Origin: Aldrovandia affinis
Lineage: Eukaryota > Chordata > Actinopteri > Notacanthiformes > Halosauridae
Assembly (NCBI GenBank): GCA_029706075.1
Contig: JAINUG010000004.1
Coordinates: 1,557,047-1,621,046 of the forward strand
Length of the DNA: 64,000 nt
Direction of reading: 5' to 3'
Shown here: piece after piece, positions 1 to 10,935 of the stretch
How positions within the stretch are numbered: the first letter of the stretch is position 1
Layout of the letters: every line of letters starts with the position of its first letter
Program-made: the position numbers and the translations under genes
The notes under the pieces: model-generated
What the model was told of the DNA's origin: nothing
What the model saw: the letters and a program-made list of their open reading frames with translations, nothing else
Database searches by the model: none

Positions 1-449
1 TACAGTGGTCTTCCTCGGTCTACCGGGTCTTTTGACATAATTGAGTTCACCAGTTTATTTTTCTTGTTAATGATGAACCAAACTGTTGACTTGGGCATGC
101 CCAGGGTTTTGCAATGTTCCTGATTGATTGATTTTCATTTCTGAGCCTTCTGGGCCAGCTTAATTTGCATTGACACTGCTGTCTTCCTCATGTTGTCACA
201 CCCCAACAACAATCTCCAAAGGCAATTGCAAAGTCTAGAATCAAAACTAGACATCAACAGTTCTCTTCTGCATTCACTAATGACACAAATGAATACACCT
301 GCCTAACGAAACACATCTGTGAAGCCAATTCAACAAATACTTGTAGTACCTTAAAATGGGGGGACCATGTACAAAAGGTACTATCATTTCTAAACGGTTC
401 ATCCGATATGGATGAAAATACCCTCAAATTAAAGCTGACAGTCTGCACT
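1..449 (-). mobile_element. Tc1-like DNA transposon, 3'-truncated antisense copy
   Basis: Bases 1-449 match, in reverse complement, the left part of the Tc1-like element at 40854-42279. Shared stretches include the block around 254-449 (the 'cggttcatccgatatggatg' region) and the segment encoding the GRPRKTT-like linker at the window edge. Read on the minus strand, the first 200 bases encode an N-terminal transposase helix-turn-helix (residues like LGMPKSTVWFIINK). This gives a paired-type DNA-binding domain typical of Tc1 enzymes, which cut and paste DNA at TA sites. The copy runs off the window at base 1 and breaks off near 449 before reaching its terminal repeat, so it is a fragment. It keeps about 130 bp that the 40854 copy has lost. 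No intact frame is present, so it should be inactive. Confidence 0.8.
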
Positions 450-3400
450 CTAGGTGTTTCTTTTATTTCCTGTTTCATTACTGGGTTAAAGCTCTTCAGG
501 TGTGCCCCGTTCGCCCTGGACTTCCCATTAAGGTGCAGAGGTGGAGCCAGCAGGCTAATATTTACGACCCCTCTACTACCACCCCTCGGAATGTTTCCGG
601 GCAACTGCAACAGTATATATACAGTATATACTATATATATATATGTATACTCTTAAAATAATGTTTTGAAAAAAATTTTTGTTTTCTGTGACCCAAAAAA
701 CCTCTGAAACTCAATGGAATTTCAAATGTGATAGTTGGTGTGGTGCTGTGTTTGTGTTTAATTGTATTATTTCTGAACTGAAAATGATGCACAAAACATC
801 AGTTTTGGAATATAGCGTCTACGTTGTAGCTGCCAGTGGTATGCACACGGCGCAGCCTGCATTAGCAAGAAGTGACCTGCTTTTGAGCGCGGGTGTTTAA
901 TGATTTTTAACATTCTTTTATTTAAGCTGAGGTTCAATTTCTTTTGCTATGCTATTTTTCCAGGGTATAATTAAGTCTTTAAAAAACGGTGTTTCAAAAA
1001 TGTTGGTAATTCAACTTATTCTGCATATCCTACGCTGTTTGTGTGCCTCCAATTTGCATATTTTTCAACATACACTATTGGCGATCAAATTCTGTGATGT
1101 TTTACATCATATACATTAGTTAAGAACCAACTATATATCACCATTAATATTTTCACGTACATTTGAATATTAAATCCTTGCACATGCACACATTTATATT
1201 TCATGCATGTCACCCCTTCTGAAGTTGTTTTTGCATCCGATTATTAAATCAAGCCTCTTTCCCAGCTGATTTTTTATAAGTAGTTGTCTCTGATTTCACT
1301 ACTGAGGGACCTTACCGTTTGTGTGCATGGATACACCTCAGAGAATATACATGGCAGCATGCTAAAGCCTTGTTCAGAGTAAGCCTTATCAGTAGCAAAA
1401 TTTCATGCTGAATAATATGCTAATATGATAGTGCTCCAATGAAGCACTTGAAGAAAAAAAAAATCTTCATTATTCATGAATATGCAAATCACAATATATT
1501 TTACCATGCATCTGATGGGGCAAAATGTAATTGGTGTTTTTCAAAACCCCAATGATATCTTTCAATCAACTGAGAAATGTGTTTTAAAACACTTCGAACT
1601 CTGCGTTTCAAATGACCTAAATTGTTGGCAGCTCCGGTTGCCACAAAAACACTTCATTTACACATAATTTATAAAAGTGCCATGCTTCACAATGATTGCA
1701 AATCCCTATGAGTAGAAATTGATTTTCACATCCCATCTTTTTACACATGTACACTGACTTCCTGTAGTGTTTTGAATAACATTAAAGATTCTGGTAGATT
1801 CTGAAATCTAAGGCTTTGTGTGGCCTGGCTCCTTGCTATAGTCCAGAGTGCGTAAATCCCGCTGAGAGAAGTCTCAGTTCTGTCTACTTGGTTAATCGAA
1901 TGCCATCTAACACACTAAGCGGCACACTTTTGGTTATAGATTATTCTCAAGCCATCCACAAGAGCTTTGGAATAAGAGTTACTAGATTCAGACACACTTT
2001 TACTGCATAGCATTAATGTTTAAAATGTCCAATGCTCCAACAGTGCTTTTAATATTGCTTCAGAGTGTTTGGCGTTGCATGTGAGAGTATTGATCTGAAG
2101 GTCTGTGAGGCTTCGTGAACCTCAAAGTGGGTGGAGCTGTAACTCCTCATCGGTGATTCGTTGATTTTACCCAGTCAATGTTTTCTTGCACTCAAACTTT
2201 TGATCCATTTTTTTATTATTATTTAGTTTCGTTCAAGAAAGCCAGTGGCTGTCTTGATCAGGCCACTTGTTCCATCCAAAGGAACAAACAAATCGTACAA
2301 ATGATAGCAGAAAATCCAAATCTGTTCTTGTAAGGACATGCCATGCTGTGTTTAAATTGAACTGGGTCCTTGCTGGATCATTCCTGCACAACCTCTAAAT
2401 CCTTATTTAAATAGAAATTTTGCCACAGATGTAAAAGTTTGTCCTATTCCTCACAGTGGCTAACTTTATGCCACTGCGTACAACAGTTAGCCTTTATTTT
2501 TTCTGAATGCACTCTCAACCAAACAGTTATGCTGAAGTAACATATTATAGTACTTCCAGTTAAACATAGAGTTCCCCATTTGCATGTTTTCCCTGAAGTG
2601 ACGCATGCTGTTATCTACAGTCTCTTCCTTAAATACTGTTTTTGTGTCGGAGTGTGTATTTGTCCACTAACCTGTAAGTATTCACTTATTACCACAACCA
2701 TGTTCATGGATTTTAAGAGACAGGTGCTTATTTTCCTCTTCAAAAATAAATGAGTGCTAGCTGATAGCCCTGTCTGCTGTGAGAATTCACAGCCATCGGG
2801 TGAGGACATGCTGCTGTGCTGCGTCCCCATGACAAGCGGCAGGTTTTCAAAATGGTCTGGGATTCACTGAGTCTATCTGAGCGGAGGAGCGCTCTCCCCA
2901 CACCCCCATCCCATCATCCATGTGGGGGGAAAGTTGAGTGTGGACTTCAGTCACACTATTTGGACACCCCCCCCTGAGCTCCACCCATGCCCACAGGCTC
3001 CCAGCGGGCCTAATCAGCACATGGTCAGGTGGGGAGAAGAGACATCTAACATAAAATACTTTGAGGCACTCTTTTATATTAAAACACTTTAATGGAAAGT
3101 GGCCAGGCAAGTGATTCAAATCTCAATGGCAGACCGGCGAATACGGTTGTTCTGTGGTCAAGATTTTAGACTGCCTGCTGCGATGATTCTCTCCCACGGC
3201 CCCAGAAAGGCCAGAGCAGTGATACCCTGGCTACCTGGCGTGTCTGGTCACCCCACGTAGCTCCTCCACACGGAGCCGGTCCGTAATCACGTTGTCCTGG
3301 AAACCCCTGTGTTCTCTCATCCCCCTTCATAAAGGCATGTTAATGCCAGATGTCAGATGCCCGAGAGTTAAGCCAAAGTTAAACCTGCGTATCGCCTATG

Positions 3401-4204
3401 GCTCCCTTGTTCTGTTAAATGAATTCGATTAACATCCAATAAAAATGTGTATGAATCTCTGCCCACTCTGATCTCACACAGTGTAACATATATTACAAAC
3501 GGAAGGTGTACATACATTTCCATTTTAAAACGGCTTCATCGCAATATGCTGAGCTAGCAGCACTCAGTAGTTTGTGAGCCAGCCATTAGCGATTAGCGCA
3601 TACGGTACTGTGGGTCTTGCATCTGCAAGGACATATTAGGCTCACCAATGACAGCCGTTTCTCTGTGGCCCAGATCCATTCTAACGCCAATGTGCTTTGT
3701 CTTTGTAGTCCACGCACACACACAAACACCATCCAAACATTACTGCAAACATTTTGCTTACAAATTGTCTGAGTTTTGGAAGTCACTGAAAATCATTTTC
3801 TAACTGCTGTCTGAGAATCCCCGAAAAAATAAATGAACGAATAAATAACAATAAAATGTTCAGCTTGCTTACACTCATTACTGAAAGGCAACGAGTTGTG
3901 CTTTCAAATCCCCATCGGTGTCCATCTTACAGAGAGCTTGATTTAAGAACAACACCGTGAGGCATTATTAAAAGTCCAAGAGCGGGAAACTGAATTGCTG
4001 AGAGCTACAGTGGCAAATTGGTATTGTTGCATCTATAGTGTTACAGCCTTATTGGGACCTAGGCGGTGCTTGACAACGTCTACTAAAAAACACTTTATTT
4101 GCCAATAAAGTGCTCTTCACACATGAATGAAATGTTGGTTGTAATCTGCTTGTATCTGGATCTGCATTAGGGCCTGGCCAACTCCCAATATGTTGGTCCA
4201 TCAT
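450..4204. other. Intergenic stretch, no gene seen
   Basis: I see no coding exon here; the short open frames lack recognisable domains. An AT dinucleotide run lies at about 611-650. Bases 1795-1905 weakly recall a LINE C-terminus but are too short to assign. A 9-bp inverted repeat with a 4-base loop sits at 4091-4112 (cactttatt / aataaagtg). The GC-richer portion at about 2840-3440 is non-repetitive and could be conserved noncoding sequence, which is unproven. Confidence 0.5.
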
Positions 4205-4392
4205 GTAATATAATGGTTAGGGAACTGGCCTTGTAACATAAAGGTTGCAGGTTCAGTTCCCAGGTGGGGCACTACAACTGTACCTTTGAGTAAGGTAATT
4301 GGCCTGAGTTGCTTCAGTAAACATCCAGCCAAATAAAATGATTATACGTACTCTGGATAAGAGTGTCTACTAAATGCCTGTAATGTAATGCA
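4205..4392 (+). mobile_element. V-SINE / UnaSINE-like tRNA-derived SINE
   Basis: The 5' part resembles a tRNA: an A-box-like 'ggttagggaactggcc' and a B-box-like 'ggttcagttcc'. Next comes the V-SINE-type central motif 'gtacctttgagtaaggta'. The 3' tail has the LINE-derived stem-loop 'ctctGGATAagag' at 4351-4363, then a run of tgtaatg repeats. This layout (tRNA head, central core, L2-type tail) is that of teleost V-SINEs, which are transcribed by RNA polymerase III and mobilised by a partner L2 LINE that recognises the GGATA loop. The copy has diverged internally. Confidence 0.75.
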
Positions 4393-6650
4393 GCACTAAT
4401 GTAGCACTTATACGGTTTAGTGATATTATTTCATCTGTGCTTGAATCCTTAATCAGGCTTATCCTCTAATAGCCAATCCAGCACTACTGGCCGTGGCACC
4501 CCCCGACTGACTCTAACGGTACTGCACCCATTTAAAGGATCCTTCATTTACTCAAGTGCTGCCTTCATTTGGGCAGGTACCTGTATCTTGACTTTAATAA
4601 TGTACAGTTTTGCTTCATGTATGTATTTATTGCAGTCAATTATATCTTCTTACATACATTTCGCAGTCTGGGTGACATCATCTGTAACGGGTGGCTTTAC
4701 ATTTCACAGGTATGGGTGACTTTGATTATGCGCAGGTATGTTCGGTGTTCAAGCGTTTGTATCCATATACTGTAGTGTTTGTACAGTAGTTATTATAAGT
4801 ATACATGTAGAGTTATGATTCGTTTCCAGTGACTGCAAGCATGGAAAAAGAAAAATATATTTTAATATCACTGAAGTTTAATAGTAACCACCCTGTGTGG
4901 GAAGGCTGGATTGTGAATGACGTCTGAAAAACAGTTCTGGCTTTTAGGACTATTAATGTTGCCCATCTTCTTCTTCTGCAAGAACAGCAAAGATGCAGCA
5001 CAGACAGAAGGTAATGATCCAGAACATTCTGACAACGGCGTCAGCTCCCGTCATTGCCAATCCCCGAGACCCGCGGTGTTGTCAAACAAATGCTACCATG
5101 CAAACATTCAACTATTTCATTTTTTTACATCCAGCAGTGGAGCTTGAGTGCATAATTATGGAATAACTACACAAATAATTCATTTAAATATCAAATTTAT
5201 GTGGCAACAGTTCAATCAAGTGTTAAATAAAGACCACAAGCTAGTGTCATTTTGTACAAACAAATTCAAAATCAACTGAAAAAAACATGTTGTGTCATTT
5301 CTCCATTTTTATGGACTGGCCTTAGAGTACTACATTTTTAATCGTATCTCTCAGATGATCTTGAAATCCTATATCCGGCCTGCCTTTGTATCCTCTCTGA
5401 GTATCATATCAAGTTCCTGTCTCTGTCTGTCTTGTGACGGCTGCCAGCACGAGTGGCATTTCCTTGTGATCCTGTTGGCACAGGCCAAAGAGAGAAAACA
5501 AAGACGAAGCAGTTTGTGTTGACAGCTACACATGCCGAATGGACAGGAACATGCTCCATGCTCTCTAAACAGGAAGCTTGGGTCCCCCGGGCCATTCTGA
5601 AACAGACATGCCATATGCCAACTGCATTATGTGATGTTTCCACGTCCTGGGGTACAAACACTGTTTGGTTTATTTAATCTCTTTTGTGACTGTGGTACAG
5701 AAAACTAAATTAAACTGACAAAAAAAAGTGGCTTACTTAGTTAAGGCACTTCCCACAAGAGCAGGTTAGGCACTATAGCTGTAATAGTGCAAGTATGGTT
5801 GCTGCTATTTCATTAGCCAGCGACAGCATGACAGCTTTACCCTGCCAGGGTTAGGGTGGGGTTAAGCGGGCCAGGTCAGGTCACAGCTGAAATGGTTCCT
5901 TCCTAGGTCCCCTCTCCTGTTAGCCCTAGCTGCAATACCCCCTGTCCTGTTAGCCACAGCTGCTATAACTCCCTTCTGTAGCTCCAGAGAAACAGGTGTG
6001 GGGGCAAGTGCAAAGGAGGAGTGCACACTTCAGCTGCAGTGTTCTGTGCTCAGGGTGCAGGTGGCACAGTGATGACCTAAGAGGCACGAGCTCGTTCCCA
6101 TTCCTTCTGCCCGCTATACTGCACACATACATAATTTCATTAAAAGTGTTCTGCACTCTATACTGCACGCACACATCATTTCATTAAAAGTGTTTGGCGG
6201 TTCTATACTGTACACATGCATATTCTGTCATAATTGCCACAAGGTCAAATGCACACAGATATTGTGGCTTCATTTACAAAATAAGATCCTTCTACTTTAG
6301 AGAGTTATTCAGTTCCAGCACAAACCTGGGCAAATATTTTCACTGACTTACTTTGCAATTACAAATGTTTGCTTGATGGAGGAAAAAGCAGTGAATATAA
6401 ATTGAATTCTTCCTGGAGAGATATTACCAGATTTAATTTCTATTTGACACTACCAGAACAAAGATGTGACACAACTTCACAAAACTGAAATGTTTGCCCT
6501 GTGAGTACTTAGGCAGCTTATCTGTAATTTACCTTTTAATTTCAGGTAATTTTGTGGACATTCTGCATGTGTTCAAAAGCACTTTTTCTCAGTAAATTTC
6601 ATATTTTGTTGTATCTATTATTAGTTCTGTATCCATCACAATAAACATTT
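4393..6650. other. Intergenic stretch with a candidate conserved block
   Basis: No exon is recognised. Bases about 5340-5670 are non-repetitive, balanced in composition and free of low-complexity runs, which makes them candidate conserved noncoding DNA (inference only). Bases 5990-6070 are similar to 51013-51082, so they belong to a dispersed repeat. Confidence 0.4.
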
Positions 6651-6651
6651 G

Positions 6652-6795
6652 TGTGGTTCTGTGTGGCTCAGTAGGTAGAGCATGGTTGTGGGTTTGATTC
6701 CCATTGAGGCCACATATACTGAAAAATGTATACACTCACTACTGAAAGTCACTTTGGATAAAAGCATCTGCTAAATGGCATATATATACATATAA
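6652..6795 (+). mobile_element. Short tRNA-derived SINE with L2-type tail
   Basis: The head reads 'gtggctcagtaggtagagc' (A box) and 'gggtttgattccca' (B box), followed by 'gccacatatactgaaaaatg', the stem-loop region 'actttGGATAaaagc' and an AT-rich tail. It is the same family as the copy at 10338-10493. It is shorter between the A and B boxes, with the anticodon-arm part lost. This is a retroposed copy and not a functional tRNA gene. Confidence 0.75.
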
Positions 6796-7186
6796 ACAGG
6801 CATTAACTTTATTGACAAATCTATGGACATAATGCTAATGGGAGTATAATGGATCTGAATATTTCTGTGAACAGAATATAGAACACACAGGTGATATTTT
6901 AACTAGACTAACATTCACTACATCCCATTTTTTAACACACTGCGGGGAATCAGCATAATAATCATAATGAATACTTTAATTATGGTTCTTCAGCTACAAA
7001 GGTTACAATGAAACCAAATTAACTTTGGACCACTGCAAGGTTTGATTTGATGTACTCAGAACACTAATGTCTTAACACGCAGTATCACTCCACTCCTTTC
7101 AAAAGCGTTTGGGGAAACCCTAAAGAGGCGGCACCTGGAATTTAAATCACCAAGTTAAAAGTGTTATGACACCTTTCTCAGTTGTT

Positions 7187-7367
7187 AAAAAAATCTCATT
7201 GTGGCTTTGAAACACCAATGAAATGTTACAGGTAACTGCTAAAATAAAGGAAACGCTTGAGTAAATGAAGGGTTTTCCAGCCTGAGGGTTGTCCACCACC
7301 ATTTCCTTTATTTTGGCAGCTACCTGTAACAATCCATTGGTGTTTCAAAACCACAATGAGATTTTTT
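7187..7367. mobile_element. Nested inverted-repeat MITE (Tc1-type core)
   Basis: Outer arms 7187-7220 and 7335-7367 are inverted copies (aaatctcattgtgg / ccacaatgagattt plus the adjoining 'gaaacaccaatg' / 'cattggtgtttc'). Inside them, 7227-7254 and 7302-7328 form a second inverted pair (tacaggtaactgctaaaa / ttttggcagctacctgta). The inner termini match the end of the Tc1-like fragment at 33354. The simplest reading is a short Tc1-derived MITE sitting in the loop of an older fold-back element. No coding capacity. Confidence 0.7.
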
Positions 7368-9515
7368 CATTTCAATTTTTTTCAATCCAGGATATATGGT
7401 AAAATGTATCATGAACTGCACATTTATGATTATGGAATATTTTTCTCAAGTGCATCGTTGGCCGCATTTAAATGAGCACATTACCCAGCATTGCATTTTT
7501 ATGAAAACTACTGATTAGGTTTCCTCTGTTTTACAGAGGCATATTACCACATTATCTAAAGTGTATCCTTTCCACACAAGTGTGGCTGACTTTCATCAAC
7601 AAACGGCAAAAAAACTTCAGAGTGAGGATACACATTTATAACAGGATCGCATGCACACGCATACATTTAATAAGAGAGTATATGTGGAAATATAAAAACC
7701 ACAATAAAGCATTATAGTTTATATTTTATTCATATTTATGATGTCAAAACTATCAAATATGATCCCCAATAGTGTTGGCTGTATCATATAAAACAATGTA
7801 TTCACTGAAACTATTTAGGATATTCAGACTAAATTGATTTACTTACTTTACTTGTTTTGAAACATCATTTCATTTAACATTTAATTTTACTATGGCAAAA
7901 TGGGATGCATGCACCAAAAAAATATATTAATTTCAGGTTACTTAAAAAGTTAAAAAACATTAAATAACAGGACAGCTATTCCAGTGAAATGCATGCTGGG
8001 ATATGTGCATATTTTATAATCATGTGAACTCTCTACAGGCAGCTACAGGACGACATACTTGACTACATACAGTATATACTACATACACCCACACATTTGT
8101 GTTTCATGCACCAGTTTGAGTTACAAAATAGCCAAAAGTGACACCATTTATCACACATAAAACCCTCTTCCTGGGGCTAACACTTTTCGGGTCACAGAAA
8201 TGGTGCTTCAAAACTCCTTTAACAGCATACACCCGCATCACTGCGGTTTCTTTTATTTTATTTTATCTTTTGTACAGAAGCAAATAAATATATATTAATA
8301 AAATGAAAAAACTCGATATAAAAATCTGTAACTTCCATTTTAACCGTCCCCTGGCAGGGAAGATGGCTCATCTGGAAGCAGGACATTGGTTAGGCGCTCC
8401 AGGTTTCTAAATTACCGTTCAAATATCCTCATTCCCTAAGACCAGTTGTATATTCAGCCGAATAGACCTTCTTAGAGAACCGGGAGCACTGCTCCATAAG
8501 ACACAGTTGACTGAACATAATAACTAACCCAATTCCACATCATCCATCACCGAAGCCTTCATTCAGCCATCTATGGTCATGTTTATGTGGAATGTCATTC
8601 TCTAAAGGCAACTCCTGTCCCCTGTTGACCTCATAAATGATTACAGTCCCTTATTATATTCCTTATACCTTCAGAAGGGGGTGCAGTGATTCCATACCAC
8701 TTCATCATTTCTTTTTTTTTTGTGGCAGAAATTATGGGGTTGTTTTTTTTGTTTTCTTGAGCTCAGAAGGATGTCAAAGACTTTCATTTTCAGACCCAAG
8801 AAAACTTTTCGGTTCGTTAATAATGTTCTTGAAAGGGCACATGGCCTGGATTAAATCAGCATTTGTCCTTAACTTTGACTCTCGATTAAATTGAATCAAA
8901 TTAACTTAAATGTAAAGGGTCATTGTTTTTATCCGTGAAAACAAACCTTTTTCATTAATTTTACTGATTGCTGTAAGTTAAGAACAAATGTTGATTGCAT
9001 CCAGACCCATGTAATTCCAGCTTAGTTTTTTTTAGGAAAAGGTCATTTGAAAACCAAACCCAGGGAAAGCTTTCAGTTGGAAATACTGAACAGAGTAAAC
9101 CCCCTGAAACAGCATATCTGTAAATGGTCCACACACTTTCCATGGGTTTCATTGTATCACAGAGCTGGTGTTGTATAATGTTAACTGATCAATTCATAAA
9201 TTGTTTACAATTGTTGAGTACAGTACAGAGTCTACTTTAGGACAGGTCAAGTCAAGTCAATCTTTATGGTGCCAGAGGGAAATGTGTTATACAAACAGGG
9301 TTAATATAACAAACACTTATGAGATAAAGGGCCATAAGACTGGACACAAGATTCAGCTCTCACACATTGCAAACCAGCACAGGCAATGAAGATCAGGAGA
9401 AATGGACAAGCAACCATTGCTTTGATAAGGGTACCTGGAGTAACAGAAGAGATTAAATATAAATAAATATAATACACTATAAATACAATAACAGGCAATA
9501 CATATTAAAAAAGTT
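7368..9515. other. AT-rich intergenic stretch
   Basis: No gene or clear transposon is recognised. Bases about 9243-9490 begin with 'gtcaagtcaagtcaatc', which resembles the antisense tail of fish non-LTR elements. That is weak evidence, so I do not call an element. Confidence 0.4.
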
Positions 9516-9814
9516 CTTTATTTCAAAATTTTCTCCTGTTTTTCTCCCAATTTGGTGGCAAATCATACCCTCGTCTACACTACCGGTCAAAAATTTTAGA
9601 ACACCCCCATTTTCCAGTTTTTACTGAAATTTAAACAGTTCAAGTCCAGTGAATAACCTGCAATTGTACAAAGGTAAGCGGTAAACTGCCAGAGGTTAAA
9701 AAAAAAAGTTTAAGTTTCCAAAAACTGAAAAATTATGTATATTTCAGAATTATTAAAAATGGCCCTTTTCAGGGAACAAGTGATGGGTTAACATGGGTTA
9801 ACAGTCACTCTGTG

Positions 9815-10310
9815 CAAGTCGCCGACTCTGGATCCAGCAAAACAGCCCCAGACCATCACGCTTCCTCCTCCATGTTTGACAGTTGGTGTCACACACTGAG
9901 GAACCATCCTTTTGCCTACTCGACGGCCTACAAAAACCTTTCAAAATGTCAAGATTTTAAATTTTGATTAATTGGTCCATAAGACCGTCTTCCAGTCTTC
10001 AGTAGTCCACTGGCGGTGCTTCATGGCCCAGGCAAGCCTCTTATTTTTCCATCTTAGCAATGGCTTTCTTACTGCCACTCAACCCTTAAAACCTGCAGCT
10101 CGAAATCGTCTCTTCACAGTTGAAACTGAGACTTCCTTACTTCAACCAGTGTTAAGCTGTGCTTCAAGCTGTTGTTCTGTGAGCCACCTATCACGCAAGC
10201 TGTTGACTCTCAGAAACTTCTCTTCTGATTTTGTTTTGGCTTTGGATCTGCCAGACCTCTTCCTGTCAGAGTTTCCTCCAATTTCCAAGTACCTTTTGAT
10301 GGTGTAGGAA
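9815..10310 (-). pseudogene. Tc1 transposase remnant
   Basis: Read antisense, this segment carries pieces of a Tc1-type DDE transposase: the helix-turn-helix region near 10290 (homologous to the better-kept frame at 25466-25657) and the central part near 9830-9950. There are stops and frame changes, and the C-terminal catalytic third is deleted. The family protein is normally about 340 residues; less than half remains here. No function is expected. Confidence 0.7.
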
Positions 10311-10337
10311 ACTACTCACTGCCAAAAAATTTACATT

Positions 10338-10493
10338 GTGGTTCTCTGTGGCTCAGTTGGTAGAGCACAGCGTTGGCAACGCTTAGGTTGTGGGTTCAAT
10401 CCCCACTTGGGCCACATACTGAAAAATGTATGCATTCACTACTGTAAGTCACTTTGGATAAAAGCGTCTGCTAAATGGCGTATATTATTATTA
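10338..10493 (+). mobile_element. tRNA-derived SINE nested in Tc1 copy 1
   Basis: A box 'tggctcagttggtagagc', B box 'gggttcaatcccca', a short core, the L2-type stem-loop 'actttGGATAaaagcg' and a 'tattattattatt' tail. A 7-bp target-site duplication 'ttacatt' flanks it (10331-10337 and 10494-10500). The related Tc1 copy at 39995-40849 shows the empty site ('gccaaagaatttacatatt' near 40678). This proves retroposition after the Tc1 had inserted. The tRNA-like head folds like a tRNA but is part of the SINE, not a tRNA gene. Confidence 0.9.
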
Positions 10494-10935
10494 TTACATT
10501 ATTTTTCAGTTTTTGGTAACCTAAACCTTTTTTTTTAACCTCTGGCAGATTACCGCTTACCTTTGTACCATTTCAGGTTATTCACTGGGCTTCTGTAAAA
10601 ACTGGAAAATGGGGGTGTTTTAAAACCTTTGAGCGGTAGTGTATGTCAACTATCCCTTTCCCTCGTATTACGAGTTAGCTGTCTGCAACTCGTAACTGGA
10701 CCGGTAGTGACAAAGGCGAACTGAATGATCTCTTCCAAGACGGAAGTCACCAAGTTTTCCATCCAGACTCACAGAGCCACTTTCACTTGACCCACTGCAA
10801 ATACAGAAACTCACACACACACAGAGCTGCTTTGAACGCGGTGGGCTCATGCCGGCTTCCCTCCCCCCTCCGTCCCCGAATGGGACTTGCAGCCAGAGCT
10901 GGACTGGCACAGCCCGGGCTCAAATCCAGGGGGCC

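Larger units (their letters stand above)
9578..10641 (-). mobile_element. Tc1-like transposon, internal-deletion derivative (copy 1)
   Basis: Terminal inverted repeats are 'cactaccggtcaaaaa' at 9578 and 'gagcggtagtg' ending at 10641, extended inward by 'acacccccattttccag' / 'ctggaaaatgggggtg'. TA lies on both sides. Antisense coding remnants at about 9810-10310 match the Tc1 transposase N-terminal and central region, for example the segment antisense to 9972-10307. The C-terminal half is missing: sequence jumps from the end region through 'gggttaacatgggttaac' directly into transposase sequence. The same junction is seen in the copy at 39995. It carries a younger SINE at 10338-10493. Non-autonomous. 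Confidence 0.85.
9516..10935 (-). mobile_element. tRNA-derived SINE (family A), split by a Tc1 insertion
   Basis: Bases 9516-9577 (antisense tail 'ttctcccaatttggtggc') and 10642-10935 form one antisense SINE interrupted by the element at 9578-10641. In reverse complement the distal part shows the family hallmarks shared with 60927-61296 and 62985-63332: 'ggggggagggaagccggca', 'tcactaccggtc' and 'aatacgaggga'. The interrupting element sits between two TA dinucleotides (9576-9577 and 10642-10643), as expected for Tc1 insertion. The SINE is therefore older than the Tc1. The tRNA-like head is degraded. Confidence 0.65.

Noticed and set aside
1816-2010. Possible L2 C-terminal fragment (LCGLAPCYSPE)
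   Set aside because: Only about 12 residues resemble the L2 pattern and no tail follows; not enough to call.
9243-9490. Antisense LINE tail starting gtcaagtcaagtcaatc
   Set aside because: The similarity is confined to a short motif common in several fish repeats.
10338-10420. Possible tRNA gene
   Set aside because: A and B boxes are present but the sequence continues into a SINE body with a LINE-type tail and target duplication. The same holds for 6652, 60927 and 59946.
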